Made by a program: the position numbers and the translations under genes. The notes under the pieces were generated by a model. The model saw nothing but the letters and a program-made list of their open reading frames with translations, had not been told where the DNA came from and did not search any database. A DNA stretch of 64,000 nt from JBBDMC01 sp963775235 (lineage in GTDB: Bacteria > Pseudomonadota > Alphaproteobacteria > Rhizobiales > Kaistiaceae): assembly GCA_963775235.1 (NCBI GenBank), contig CAVZHY010000005.1, forward strand, positions 248,001 to 312,000. Direction: 5' to 3'. Below, piece by piece: positions 55,514 to 64,000 of the stretch (its first letter is position 1; the number at the start of each line of letters is the position of its first letter).

Positions 55514-56810
55514 CGCAGGCCAGAAGACGCTATGCGCACCGAGCAGCGAGCTCATTTCTGAAACGCGTCAGAAATGAATAGCCGGCGACGTTTGGGACGT
55601 GAAGTTTTGCAGCATCGTCCGCCAAAAGGTACTTGCGGTACGTTTTGAGCCCACCACTCAGATCACCCGCGGTCAAAGCGGAATCGATGGCTTCTCGCGT
55701 GCCGGACAAGCGGTAGCCGGTTACCAACGCCATCTGTTTCAGATATATCTCATCATCTGTGGCCAGATCGAGGTGCGCTTGCCCACGAGGCGTGATGGCA
55801 ACTTGGTTGAACCATCAAGGGCTTCGTCTGTTGGGTCAAGCGCCGCGATCAGTTTGGATTCGAACAATATCTTGAGGCAGCGTCTGGTCTCATCCCTTGC
55901 AACTCCGCAAGGTTCAAACTCGTTCAGCAGTTGCGACACGGACATGTGCGACGAATTAATATCGCCCGCCGCGGACGAATGGAGGTTCAACAGTAGCAAT
56001 AGTATAGAACAACTCAATAGAGTCGAATATGGATAGTTGCCATCGGTCTCAAACACGTTGACTACAAACTCATCAGACAGCGACGTGTGTCGATCGTAGT
56101 CTCCGAGGATCATTGCTTCAATGACACGACTTCGATCAAAAGGAAGCAGGCCAGCAGGTGTAAAATAGGACCGGACCAGATCGTCGACATTCAAGAATGG
56201 CGAGGAAATAACGCGTTCGGATAGATGAAGCATGCGGCCGATGTCGAAATTCGCAAGTCGGCCCAGTAGGTCCGAGGCGACCCTATTGTTTACAAGTGTT
56301 TCCTCAATGACCGTTGCGAAAGCTCCGAGGTTCTTGATCGAAACCTTTAGTCCCCGAGCGTTAAAATATTCACCCGAAATACGTTCGTCTCCCTCAAGCT
56401 TAGTTCGGATGTAGCCCACTCAACGCGACAAGATTTCGTTTGTTTTTGGAGTCGGCAGATAAAATGTTCTGGAGAAATAGTTGTGAAGATCCATTGTTTT
56501 AGAAATTCGCCACACGGCTCGTTCGGCAGCAGTAAGAAGGACAAAGCAAGGGCAGGCCGATTTTAGAGATGATGCGTATTGCATGATCTCGGCAAGCTGG
56601 GCAGAAAAGCGGTCAATATTGTCAATTATGACGCACGGCAGTAACTTCTGACCGTAAACGCTGTGATACAGCAAGCCAAGTACATACTCGTGTGGCCGTT
56701 CTTCGCGGAGTGTCTCGACGTATTCGCCGAACTTTATTTTGAAAGCCGCTTTGTCGGTGATATATAGATCGCGGTAGGTGGACGCTTCTAAGAACCTCGC
56801 ATTTGCGGTG

Positions 56811-58070
56811 TGTTTCTGATTCTGTCGGCGTGACGGGATCGGAGATGGACGATGTGGGGCCAGTCTGGATTTTTCGATGTCGACGAGCGTTTGAAGCGGC
56901 TGAGTGATCTCGGCGATCAGCTGGAAGCGTTCGGCGCTGCGGTGGATTTCGAGATTTTCCGCGCCGAACTGATGGGGGCGCTGGCCTATTCCGACGGCGC
57001 GCAGGGCGGCCGGCCGCCGTTCGATCCTGTGATGATGTTCAAGATCCTGGTGATCCAGGCCGCCAACAACCTGTCCGACGAGCGGGCGGAGTTCCTGATC
57101 AACGACCGCCTGTCGTTTATGCGGTTTCTGGGGCTTGCGCCTGTCCGATCGTGTTCCGGACGCCCGCACGATCTGGCTGTTTCGGGAGAAGCTGACGAAG
57201 GCGGGCGCCATCAAGGCGCTGTTCGACCGGTTCGACACGGCGCTGCGCGCTGCCGGCTACATCGCCATGAGCGGGCAAATCGTCGACGCCAGCCTGATCG
57301 CCGCGCCGAAGCAGCGCAACACGGACGACGAGAAGAAGGCGATCAAGCAAGGCCGCATTCCCGACGGCTGGAAGGCCAAGCCGTCGAAACTCCGCCACAA
57401 GGATCGCGACGCGCGCTGGACGGTGAAGTTCTGCAAGGCCAAGGAGCGATCCGACGGGACGAAGCCGCCGGTCGACATCGCCATCCCGACCTTCGGCTAT
57501 CAGAACCATGTCGCGATCGATCGCGGTTTCGGCCTGATCCGCCGATGGGAGGCGACTGATGCGGCCACTTACGAGGGGCGCGCCTGCGCGAGGGACTTCT
57601 CGACAAGACCAATACCGCGAGCGCGGTGTGGGCCGACACCGCCTACCGGTCGGATGCCAACGAGGCGTTCCTGGAGAAGAACGGCTTCGTCAGCCGCATC
57701 CATCGCAAGAAGCCGAAGGGCCGGCCCATGCCCGATACAATGCGGCGGGCAAACGCGCTTAAGTCGAAAGTCCGCTCACGCGTCGAGCACGTCTTCGCCG
57801 GCCAGAAGGACAGAATGGAGCTGTTCATCCGCACCATCGGCATCGCCCGCGCCACGACGAAGATCGGCATGGCCAACCTCGTCTACAACATCAAGCGATT
57901 GATCTTCCTGCTGCGGCTGGCCGCCTGAAGACCCCGGTCCGCCCAGCAAACCCCACCGCCGTGCTCACGAAAGTTGGCGCTCCGCCGGCGCCAACCTAAC
58001 CGATGACCCTCATCCCCGGCCATCCTCTCCTCGCCGCGGTCGCCGAGCCCGATTGATAGAACCGTCCAGG
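56811..58070. mobile_element. IS5-family insertion sequence inside the nuclease-NTPase gene
   Basis: GC-rich block within low-GC DNA, carrying one transposase on the plus strand. Boundaries are inferred: TTGCGGTG (56803-56810) and TTGCAGTG (58071-58078) flank it and may be an 8-base target duplication with one change. The ends (GTTTCTGATTCTGTCGGCG, and inward from the right GGTTCTATCAATCGGGCTCG) show only partial inverted similarity. The exact ends could be off by tens of bases. Confidence 0.6.
56852..57928 (+). CDS. IS5-family transposase (two frameshifts)
   Basis: DDE transposase of about 358 residues if two frame breaks are repaired. Order: GALAYSDGAQGGRPPFDPVM and MFKILVIQAANNLSDERAEF (N-terminal), MSGQIVDASLIAAPKQR with the first Asp, then AVWADTAYRSDANEAFLEKN with the second Asp, and VRSRVEHVFAGQKDRMEL with the Glu. 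One extra base near 57138 and one missing base near 57583 break the frame. Either the element is dead or these are sequence errors like those elsewhere in the window. Confidence 0.82.
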
Positions 58071-59399
58071 TTGCAGTGCTCCATCTCTTATACGTGGAAA
58101 AGAACATTCCCATGTAGTCTTCGTACGACGGGTCTTGAGTTGCGAACATTGCGGCTTCATATTCGTCACGTAGACGTTGAGCGAGCCATTCTTAAATCGA
58201 TGCGCGTCCGCCTTGGAATTCGGAAACGTCGATGGTCGCAATGATGCAGTCGGAGCGAACGTTGCGGTCTAGGACATCCTCAAAAAAACGGGTAACGAAG
58301 GTTTACTTTCCGGAGCCAGAGCCACCAACAACCAAGCAAATCTCGGAGATTTGTGAGGCGATAACTCGTTCGATTTCCGCTTGAAGGTCTGCACTCTGTT
58401 GCAAATCAAGTTGCTTGATTGTGTTGGTCAGGTGGGCAGTAATTTTGGAAAAACTCTTGTCGGCTTCATCGCTTTCGGGCGTCTCGACGAAGCAAATGCG
58501 GCGCATTTCATGATCTTGGTCCGAACCCATTGCGGCAAAGAAGCGCTTAAATAACTCCAGTATATCTCGACTGATCTCTGATCGTGGTAATAGGTGCGCG
58601 TCCTTTGGGTCTCGGATATAATACCGGGGTTCTGCGGCGCGGATATGACCGCCTTCGAGAATGTTAAGGCGGGCAAAGTGCAGTTGCTCTGCAAGTGCGT
58701 TTGGCGCGAGAAGTTCGTAGAAAGTGGCGAAGTCCTCCATTATGGAGGAGAGCGTGGGAAATACGAACGCTTTGCCTTCTCGCGGTGGGGTGCCGTCCCG
58801 CCCAAATCGCTCGGAAGAACACCCATTGCATGCCGTCCGTCAAGACTGCATATGTGCAGCCGATGCCGGCGCAGTAGCGGATTGCTTGGCGAACTCCTTC
58901 GGCCGCAGGCTTAAGGACTTGGCCGCCGACCTTCACGGTGCTCATGTTGGTGCTTGCGGTGTCTAACCTTAGACGCCCGACCTTCTTGGCTTCGACAACG
59001 CAAGAATTGTTCTTCCGGATATCAAGCAAGGTGTAATCGACGTAGCCAGTCGGAACCGGGTCTTCAGTTTTTATGAGGGGATACGGCCAGCCAAGGACAT
59101 CAATCAGAATTCGATTGATGAGCTGCAATCGTGCGTCTTGTTCGGAATGCGCTGTTTGGGCGGCGTCTTCGAGATCGCCGCAGAATCTCAGCAAGGCGTT
59201 TGTAGGCGTCGTCGACGCTCACCGGTCCTCCAACAGAAGTGCTTTCCCTAGCTAATATCACAATTTGGGCGTTGCCCGCCCTTCCTCCGCATCTCCGGTC
59301 ATCGGTAGGACCTCCGCCCCAACTTATCCCCACCCCCCAATCCCCATGAGATCATGGCCGAGGCGCCGCCCTCGCGGGCGGCTTTGGAGACCTTGACCC

Positions 59400-59690
59400 A
59401 TGACCGACCTGCCCAAACCCCGCCGCTGGCGTCCGCGGCCGGACCCGAACGAGGAGCGCTTCGTTCCGAAGCTCGCCGCGCCGCCGCTCGAATTCCCGAA
59501 GCCGGCGCCGGACGATCCCTACCTCGGCCGGCGCGCCCGCGCCGATCACCTCAGCCTCTGGCTCGCGTGCAGCCGGGTCGTCTGCCGCCGCGCGCGCCGC
59601 TGCGTCGCCCCGCGCGCGCCCTGCTGGTTCGAGCAGCCGGACGTCGACCGGCCGCTCCTGGAAAGCATCGGCTCCCCCGGCCCGCGGTGA
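59400..59690 (+). CDS. Small Arg/Pro-rich protein of unknown function
   Basis: A 96-residue frame: MTDLPKPRRWRPRPDPNEER, then LSLWLACSRVVCRRARRC with several Cys (CSRVVC, RRC, APCW). The Cys-Arg pattern resembles small uncharacterised alphaproteobacterial proteins and could bind metal, but I do not recognise a named family. GC-rich codon use fits the chromosome. A chance frame is possible. Confidence 0.45.
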   Translation: MTDLPKPRRWRPRPDPNEERFVPKLAAPPLEFPKPAPDDPYLGRRARADHLSLWLACSRVVCRRARRCVAPRAPCWFEQPDVDRPLLESIGSPGPR

Positions 59691-59723
59691 TTTTTCACCT
59701 CTCGCGGTACGAACGCTGCGTCA

Positions 59724-59785
59724 CCCCGGCGAAAGCCGGGGTCCATCATCAGCGTTCGCGATCGGATTCCGACTTTCGTCGGAAT
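59724..59785. repeat. Two-hairpin intergenic repeat; rest of the 59,691-60,508 gap without a gene
   Basis: CCCCGGCGAAAGCCGGGG (59724-59741) and ATTCCGAC/GTCGGAAT (59766-59785) form adjacent stems of a kind common in alphaproteobacterial genomes (CCCCGGCGAAAGCCGGGG and CCGACTTTCGTCGG types). The remaining ~720 bases up to the ClC gene hold no convincing gene, though there are stems such as GCGAGG/CCTCGC near 59997-60030. Confidence 0.65.
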
Positions 59786-60508
59786 GACGGCGCGGGTTGG
59801 CTGCGGAAAGGATACGGGGATAACTCCCCGGTTTCGACCCCCGCCAAAACGCCCTCAGAAAAAAAGTTATCCCCGCTTCCGGAACCGCCCCCATAATCGT
59901 CCGATCCTCGCCCGCGAAGGGGCGCGCTCTGGAGGCGTCTTTGCGTGGGGCGGGGAGCGGCGCCTGCGGCGCGCTTCCGAAAGGGAGCGACCGGCAGCGA
60001 GGACAAAACCCTTTGGGCAAACCTCGCGGCCGGCAAGGGGGACGACGGTCCCCTACGTCTCGGGAGGCCCGCGTGAGATCGCCCGCCGGCACTACGACCG
60101 GCTGCCAGGAGCTGGCCTTAAGGGCGGGGAACAAGCCGGAGCCGCAAATGGCCGAGGCTCCCCGTTCCGGAGCGCGATAACGCGGGTCGTCAAATCGCTG
60201 CGGCGGGCGCTCGTTGAGCGCCCACTACTCGGACTACCCGACTGGCGTTCCATGAGCGCCCGCCACCCCCTTCTCGCGAAGGGGACCGAAATACCGGAAG
60301 GGACACCACACCCCGGAGCGGAATCCGCCCGCGGGAACGATGCGGCGCGCGCTACTGCCCCGGCGCTGATCGGCGGCGCGAACGAGCCAATTCACGGCCC
60401 ATGCAGGCACGGGCCGGAAAATCCCGGGTAAAACGGCGCAAATCCTTGACGCTGCGGGCGTGAAGGTGCAGGACAGCGCCACCCTCCCGGGCTGCAAATA
60501 CGCCAATT

Positions 60509-62320
60509 ATGACCGATACCAGCATCGCGGCCGGCGCCAACGCGTCGGAAACGACCGAATTCAAAGGCGAATCGCGGACTGTCAGCCTGCCGAGCCTGGT
60601 CGTGCTCGCCTTCGTGATCGGCATTGTCGCCGCGCTTGGCGCCGTGGTCTTCCGCTCCATGATCGCGGTCGTCCACAACGCCTTCTTCCTCGGCACCTTC
60701 GGCTGGACCTACAACGCCAACGTCTTCGACCCGCCGAGCCCGTGGGGACCGATGATCGTGCTGGCGCCGATCGTCGGCGGCCTGATCGTGGTGTGGCTGG
60801 TGCAGACCTTCGCTCCCGAGGCCAAGGGCCACGGCGTGCCGGAGGTCATGTATGCGGTCTACCACAACAAGGGGAACGTGCGCGGCGTCGTCGCCATCGT
60901 GAAGTCGCTGGCCTCGGCGATCTCCATCGGGTCGGGCGCCTCGGTCGGCCGCGAGGGGCCGATCATCCAGATCGGCGCTTCCTTCGGCTCGACGCTCGCG
61001 CGCAAGCTTTCGCTCGCCCGCTGGCAGAAGATCACGCTGCTCTCCGCCGGGGCGGGCGCCGGCATCGCGGCGACCTTCAACACTCCGCTGGGCGGCGTGC
61101 TGTTCGCCGTCGAGCTGCTGCTGCCGGAGGTGTCGAACCGCACCTTCCTGCCCGTCGTCGTGGCCACCACCACCGCCACGTCCATCGCCCGTTTCGTGTT
61201 CGGCCTCGATCCCGCGTTCTTCGTGCCGGAAGCCGCGCTGACGGAGACCCTCAACCTCAATGTGATCCTGATTGCCGGGTTCGCGGTCCTCGGCGTTGCT
61301 GCCGGCATCGCCTCATGGGCGTTCATCCGCCTGCTCGCCTGGTGCGAGGACTTCTTTCCCAAGCTCCCGGGCAATGCCTACACGCAGAACCTTGTCGGCA
61401 TGCTGGTGATCGGTCTCCTGTTCCTGGGCTTCGATTACTTCGCCGGTCATCCGTACACGGCCGGTGTCGGGTACGCGACCATCCAGGAGATCCTGAACGG
61501 CGGCAACACCGGATTTGCGCTGTTGGCGGCCCTCCTCATCGGCAAGCTCGTTGCCACCACGGTCAGCCTCGGGTCGGGCGCGTCGGGCGGTGTCTTCTCG
61601 CCGTCGCTGTTCATCGGGGCAACCCTCGGGGGTGCGCTCGGAGCCCTCGGGCAGTGGCTTATCCCCAGCGCCGGCTTCTCGGTGATCGAGTTCGCGGTGG
61701 TCGGCATGGGCGCCATCGTCGGCGGCGCCACCGGGGCGTCGATGACGGCGATCGTCATGATTTTCGAGATGACCCGAGACTACAACGTCATCGTGCCACT
61801 GGTGCTGGCGGTCGCCCTCTCCACCGGCATTCGCCGGGCCCTGATCACCGAGAACATCTACACGATCAAGTTGCGAAAGCGCGGGCGGCCCATCCCCACC
61901 ATCCGCCACACCAACATGTACCTCGTGCGCCAGGCGCGCGAACTGATGAACAAGAACTTCATCATCCTGCCGGCCGAGACCTCGATCACCGCTGCATTGG
62001 CGGAGATCGACCAGCATCCCGGCGCCCACATCATCGTCTCCGACGGGCCGCGGATTGCCGGTGTCGCCCGGCTGATGGCTGGCTCCTACGCGCCCGACCG
62101 ATACGCTGGCCAGACGCTCCGCGACATCGTGGCCGAGAACTTCGTCATCGCGCCTCAGCAATCCATCCTCAACACGATCGTCACCCGCATGAACCGTCGC
62201 GGGCGCACGCTGGCGATCGTGGTCAGTCGCCCCGCCGGGATTCCCCGTCCCGAGGACGTGGTGGGTGTCATCGCCGCACCGGAGATCGCCAACGCCGTGG
62301 TTGCCAACCACTACGCCTGA
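60509..62320 (+). CDS. ClC-family chloride channel or H+/Cl- antiporter with CBS domains
   Basis: A 603-residue ClC protein. Selectivity-filter motifs: SIGSGASVGREGPIIQIGAS (GSGxx and GREGP with the gating Glu), GIAATFNTPLGGVLFAVELL, and VSLGSGASGGVFSPSLFIGA. A cytoplasmic C-terminal pair of CBS-like domains follows (LMNKNFIILPAETSITAALA; IVAENFVIAPQQSILNT). By alignment with E. coli ClcA, the internal proton Glu (E203) seems to be Leu (FAVELLLPE), so coupling to protons is doubtful. Start ATG 60509. The stop is overlapped by the convergent EamA gene by 10 bases. Confidence 0.9.
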   Translation: MTDTSIAAGANASETTEFKGESRTVSLPSLVVLAFVIGIVAALGAVVFRSMIAVVHNAFFLGTFGWTYNANVFDPPSPWGPMIVLAPIVGGLIVVWLVQTFAPEAKGHGVPEVMYAVYHNKGNVRGVVAIVKSLASAISIGSGASVGREGPIIQIGASFGSTLARKLSLARWQKITLLSAGAGAGIAATFNTPLGGVLFAVELLLPEVSNRTFLPVVVATTTATSIARFVFGLDPAFFVPEAALTETLNLNVILIAGFAVLGVAAGIASWAFIRLLAWCEDFFPKLPGNAYTQNLVGMLVIGLLFLGFDYFAGHPYTAGVGYATIQEILNGGNTGFALLAALLIGKLVATTVSLGSGASGGVFSPSLFIGATLGGALGALGQWLIPSAGFSVIEFAVVGMGAIVGGATGASMTAIVMIFEMTRDYNVIVPLVLAVALSTGIRRALITENIYTIKLRKRGRPIPTIRHTNMYLVRQARELMNKNFIILPAETSITAALAEIDQHPGAHIIVSDGPRIAGVARLMAGSYAPDRYAGQTLRDIVAENFVIAPQQSILNTIVTRMNRRGRTLAIVVSRPAGIPRPEDVVGVIAAPEIANAVVANHYA

Positions 62321-63240
62321 ATCCGCCGCCGCAGAAGCGCCAGCGGGCGCCCGTCGATGGCGACAAGGCCGAGGGCGATCGCCGCCATGCCGATGAAGTG
62401 GTTGGCCTCCAGTCGTTCGTGCAGGAAGAGCGTCCCGAGCAGGATCGCCGACACCGGGATCAGGAAGGTGACCAGCGTGAGGTTCACCGATCCGGCTCTG
62501 GCGAGGATGCGGTAGTAGATGAGGTAGGCGAGGAACGTCGACAGGACGCCGAGCCCCAGCAGCGCGGCCCACACGCCGGCCTGCGGCGCGGCTAGTGTCC
62601 ATGGGCGGTCAATGACGAGCGCCAGCGGCGCCATGATCACGGCCGCCGAAACGATCTGCCCGGTGGCGGCGGCGAGCGGCGCCATGCCGCGACGCGAGAA
62701 ACGCCGGCCATAGACCGCGGAGAAGGCATAGCTTACCGAAGCGAGCAGGATGGCGAGTTCGGCCACAAGGGCGCCGGCGCTCTCGCCGGGCGCATCGGGA
62801 CCGATCAGGATGACGACCCCGGCGAAGCCAATGGCTATGCCCCCGACGCTCGCCGGGGTCATGCGCTCGTCATCGACCAAGGCGTGGGCGACAAGAACGG
62901 TGAACAAGGGCGTAGTGGCATTCAGGATCGAGGCGAGGCCGCCGGCCACGAAGGTCTGGCCCCAGACAATGAGAGAGAACGGGATCACGTTGTTGAGGAC
63001 CCCCATGCCGGCGAAGGCGAGCCATCCGCGCATGTCGGTCGGCAGGCGCGCTCCGGTAACCCGGGTCGCCACGTACAGGAGCACGGCGCCAAGGGTCGTG
63101 CGGGCCGCGACGACGGTCAGCGGCGGCAGGGCGTCGAGGGCGACGGCGTTGAAGAAATATGAGCCACCCCACAGGATTGACAGGGTAAGCAGGAGCGCCC
63201 ATTCGACGGGCGCCATGGTGCGGTTGATCGGAACTGACAT
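62311..63240 (-). CDS. EamA-family (DMT) transporter
   Basis: A 309-residue drug/metabolite-transporter-superfamily protein with ten predicted helices in two EamA repeats. Repeat one: LLLTLSILWGGSYFFNAVAL to ASVGGIAIGFAGVVILIG. Repeat two: LAELAILLASVSYAF-type start (ELAILLASVSYAFSAVYGRR) to NHFIGMAAIALGLVAIDG. Substrate unknown; members export amino acids, metabolites or drugs. Start ATG 63240. Divergent from the FAD-linked dehydrogenase gene. Confidence 0.9.
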   Translation of the reverse strand: MSVPINRTMAPVEWALLLTLSILWGGSYFFNAVALDALPPLTVVAARTTLGAVLLYVATRVTGARLPTDMRGWLAFAGMGVLNNVIPFSLIVWGQTFVAGGLASILNATTPLFTVLVAHALVDDERMTPASVGGIAIGFAGVVILIGPDAPGESAGALVAELAILLASVSYAFSAVYGRRFSRRGMAPLAAATGQIVSAAVIMAPLALVIDRPWTLAAPQAGVWAALLGLGVLSTFLAYLIYYRILARAGSVNLTLVTFLIPVSAILLGTLFLHERLEANHFIGMAAIALGLVAIDGRPLALLRRRIQA

Positions 63241-63388
63241 CGTTCTTGCTCACACGGGGGCCGGCACCTTATTCGGCCCGGGGTTCCAGCGCATTCCGTT
63301 TCTTGCAGGCCGCGAACAACGAATCTTTGGCTCACATTCGCCATTTTGGTACGGTGGCCTGACAATCGCAGGTGGGGCGGAGGCTGAA

Positions 63389-64000
63389 TGACAGCCCAAC
63401 TGGCGATCGCACCGGTCGCCCGAAACGACGAAGGCATTGCGGCGGCGCTGCCGATCCTCCGGCAGCGCTTCGGTGACCGCTGTGTCGAATCGGCTGCCGT
63501 CAGGGGGGAGCACAGTCACACCACCACCTGGCTCGTCCGGCAGCCACCGGATGCGGTGATTTTTCCACAGTCGAGCGAGGAGGTGGCCGAGATTGTGCGC
63601 GTGTGCGCCCGCTACCTGGTCCCGGTCATCCCGTTCGGGACCGGCACGTCGCTGGAAGGCCACGTCAATGCGCCGTTCGGGGGCATCTCGATCGACACGA
63701 GCCGGATGAACCGGATCGTCGCCGTGCACAGCGAGGACCTCGATTGCGTCGTCGAACCCGGGGTCACGCGCAAGCAGCTCAACGACGATTTGCGCGATCA
63801 GGGGCTGTTCTTCCCCATCGATCCGGGCGCCGATGCCAGTCTCGGCGGCATGGCGGCAACGCGTGCTTCCGGCACCAACGCGGTGCGCTATGGGACCATG
63901 CGCGACAACGTCATCAACCTGACGGCCGTGATGCCGGATGGCTCCATCGTCAAGACCGGCAGCCGGGCAAAGAAATCATCCGCCGGCTACGATCTCGCGC
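63389..64000 (+). CDS. FAD-linked oxidase, D-lactate/glycolate dehydrogenase type, N-terminal part
   Basis: The first 204 residues of a PCMH-type FAD-linked dehydrogenase; the frame runs off the window end. Start ATG 63389 behind GGCGGAGG. FAD-domain motifs: AVIFPQSSEEVAEIVRVCAR, IPFGTGTSLEGHVNAPFGGI, VVEPGVTRKQLNDDLRDQGL, PIDPGADASLGGMAATRASG and TNAVRYGTMRDNVI. The GGMAATRASGTNAVRYGTMR form matches D-lactate dehydrogenase (cytochrome) more than glycolate oxidase GlcD, but the C-terminal substrate domain needed to decide is outside the window. Confidence 0.88.

Larger units (their letters stand above)
55530..59222 (-). pseudogene. Decayed nuclease-NTPase gene (possible defence gene), split by an IS
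   Basis: Reading down the minus strand from GTG 59222 (behind GGAGG): a PD-(D/E)xK-like N-terminus (VDYTLLDIRKNNSCVVEAKK, similar to HsdR N-terminal domains), FATFYELLAPNALAEQL, then a P-loop NTPase with VVGGSGSGK. Right after this Lys an in-frame TAA (near 58303) replaces the expected Ser/Thr; coding resumes with TFVTRFFEDVLDRNVRSD and has a second in-frame TAA near 58196. An IS5-type element interrupts it, after which LLPCVIIDNIDRFSAQ (Walker B-like), an in-frame TGA at 56420-56422, and a C-terminal helical region ending at 55530 follow. Frameshifts lie near 59178, 58816 and 55782. The rebuilt protein would be about 800 residues. GC content is clearly below that of its surroundings, suggesting horizontal transfer. 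STAND-type or restriction-type defence is likely but not proven. Confidence 0.75.

Noticed and set aside
56420..56422. TGA in the nuclease-NTPase gene as selenocysteine
   Set aside because: No SECIS-like context, and two further in-frame TAA codons plus an IS insertion show the gene is simply decayed.
59784..60431. 215-codon frame before the ClC gene
   Set aside because: Begins inside a palindromic repeat, has Arg/Pro-rich random composition and no recognisable domain; competing frames are equally open.

Overview
The window is a GC-rich chromosomal segment of an alphaproteobacterium, most like Rhodospirillales or a relative. The evidence is gene content and order: dgt-argS-(SPOR protein)-nagZ-scpAB-tatABC-serS-surE-pcm-(LysM/M23)-yajC-secDF in one half, and carB/carA-yqeY-dnaG-rpoD in the other. 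The DnaG lacks zinc-ribbon cysteines, as is usual in this class. There are no rRNA or tRNA genes and no CRISPR array that I can see.

Layout. Positions 1-3.9 kb hold the end of an AMP nucleosidase gene, a truncated-type Mur ligase, a VOC protein, erpA and dgt. From 3.9 to 22.6 kb lies the housekeeping block: arginyl- and seryl-tRNA synthetases, divisome/peptidoglycan proteins (SPOR, NagZ, LysM-M23), chromosome condensation (ScpAB), the Tat translocase (TatABC), SurE/Pcm repair enzymes and the Sec accessory complex (YajC-SecD-SecF). From 22.6 to 31.1 kb is a mixed region: an aspartate aminotransferase, a pair of ParA/MinD-like ATPases of which one is degenerate, a FecR-domain protein, CorA, a DUF992 secreted protein and an EF-G-like GTPase. 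At 31.2-33.4 kb two MsrP-type molybdopterin enzymes sit in tandem, each behind a near-identical promoter; the first has lost the molybdenum-ligating cysteine. LysR, trxB, greA and carB follow on the minus strand. carB and carA are separated by about 5 kb of small envelope and unknown genes. yqeY, a BrnT/BrnA toxin-antitoxin pair, dnaG and rpoD follow.

The accessory part is 53.4-59.3 kb: a HicB/HicA pair between palindromic intergenic repeats, an intact IS630-type element, and a low-GC decayed nuclease-NTPase gene (likely a former antiphage or restriction gene) cut by an IS5-type element. The window ends with a ClC chloride carrier, an EamA exporter and the start of an FAD-linked dehydrogenase.

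Many otherwise well conserved genes, including essential ones (tatC, secD, carB, dnaG, rpoD), carry single-base frameshifts, mostly insertions. These are best read as sequencing or assembly errors, and I give each such gene as one feature with the disruption located. Four of the first five insertions fall exactly inside a GANTC sequence, the CcrM methylation site of alphaproteobacteria. The nuclease-NTPase gene differs: it has in-frame stops as well as an IS insertion and is a true pseudogene.
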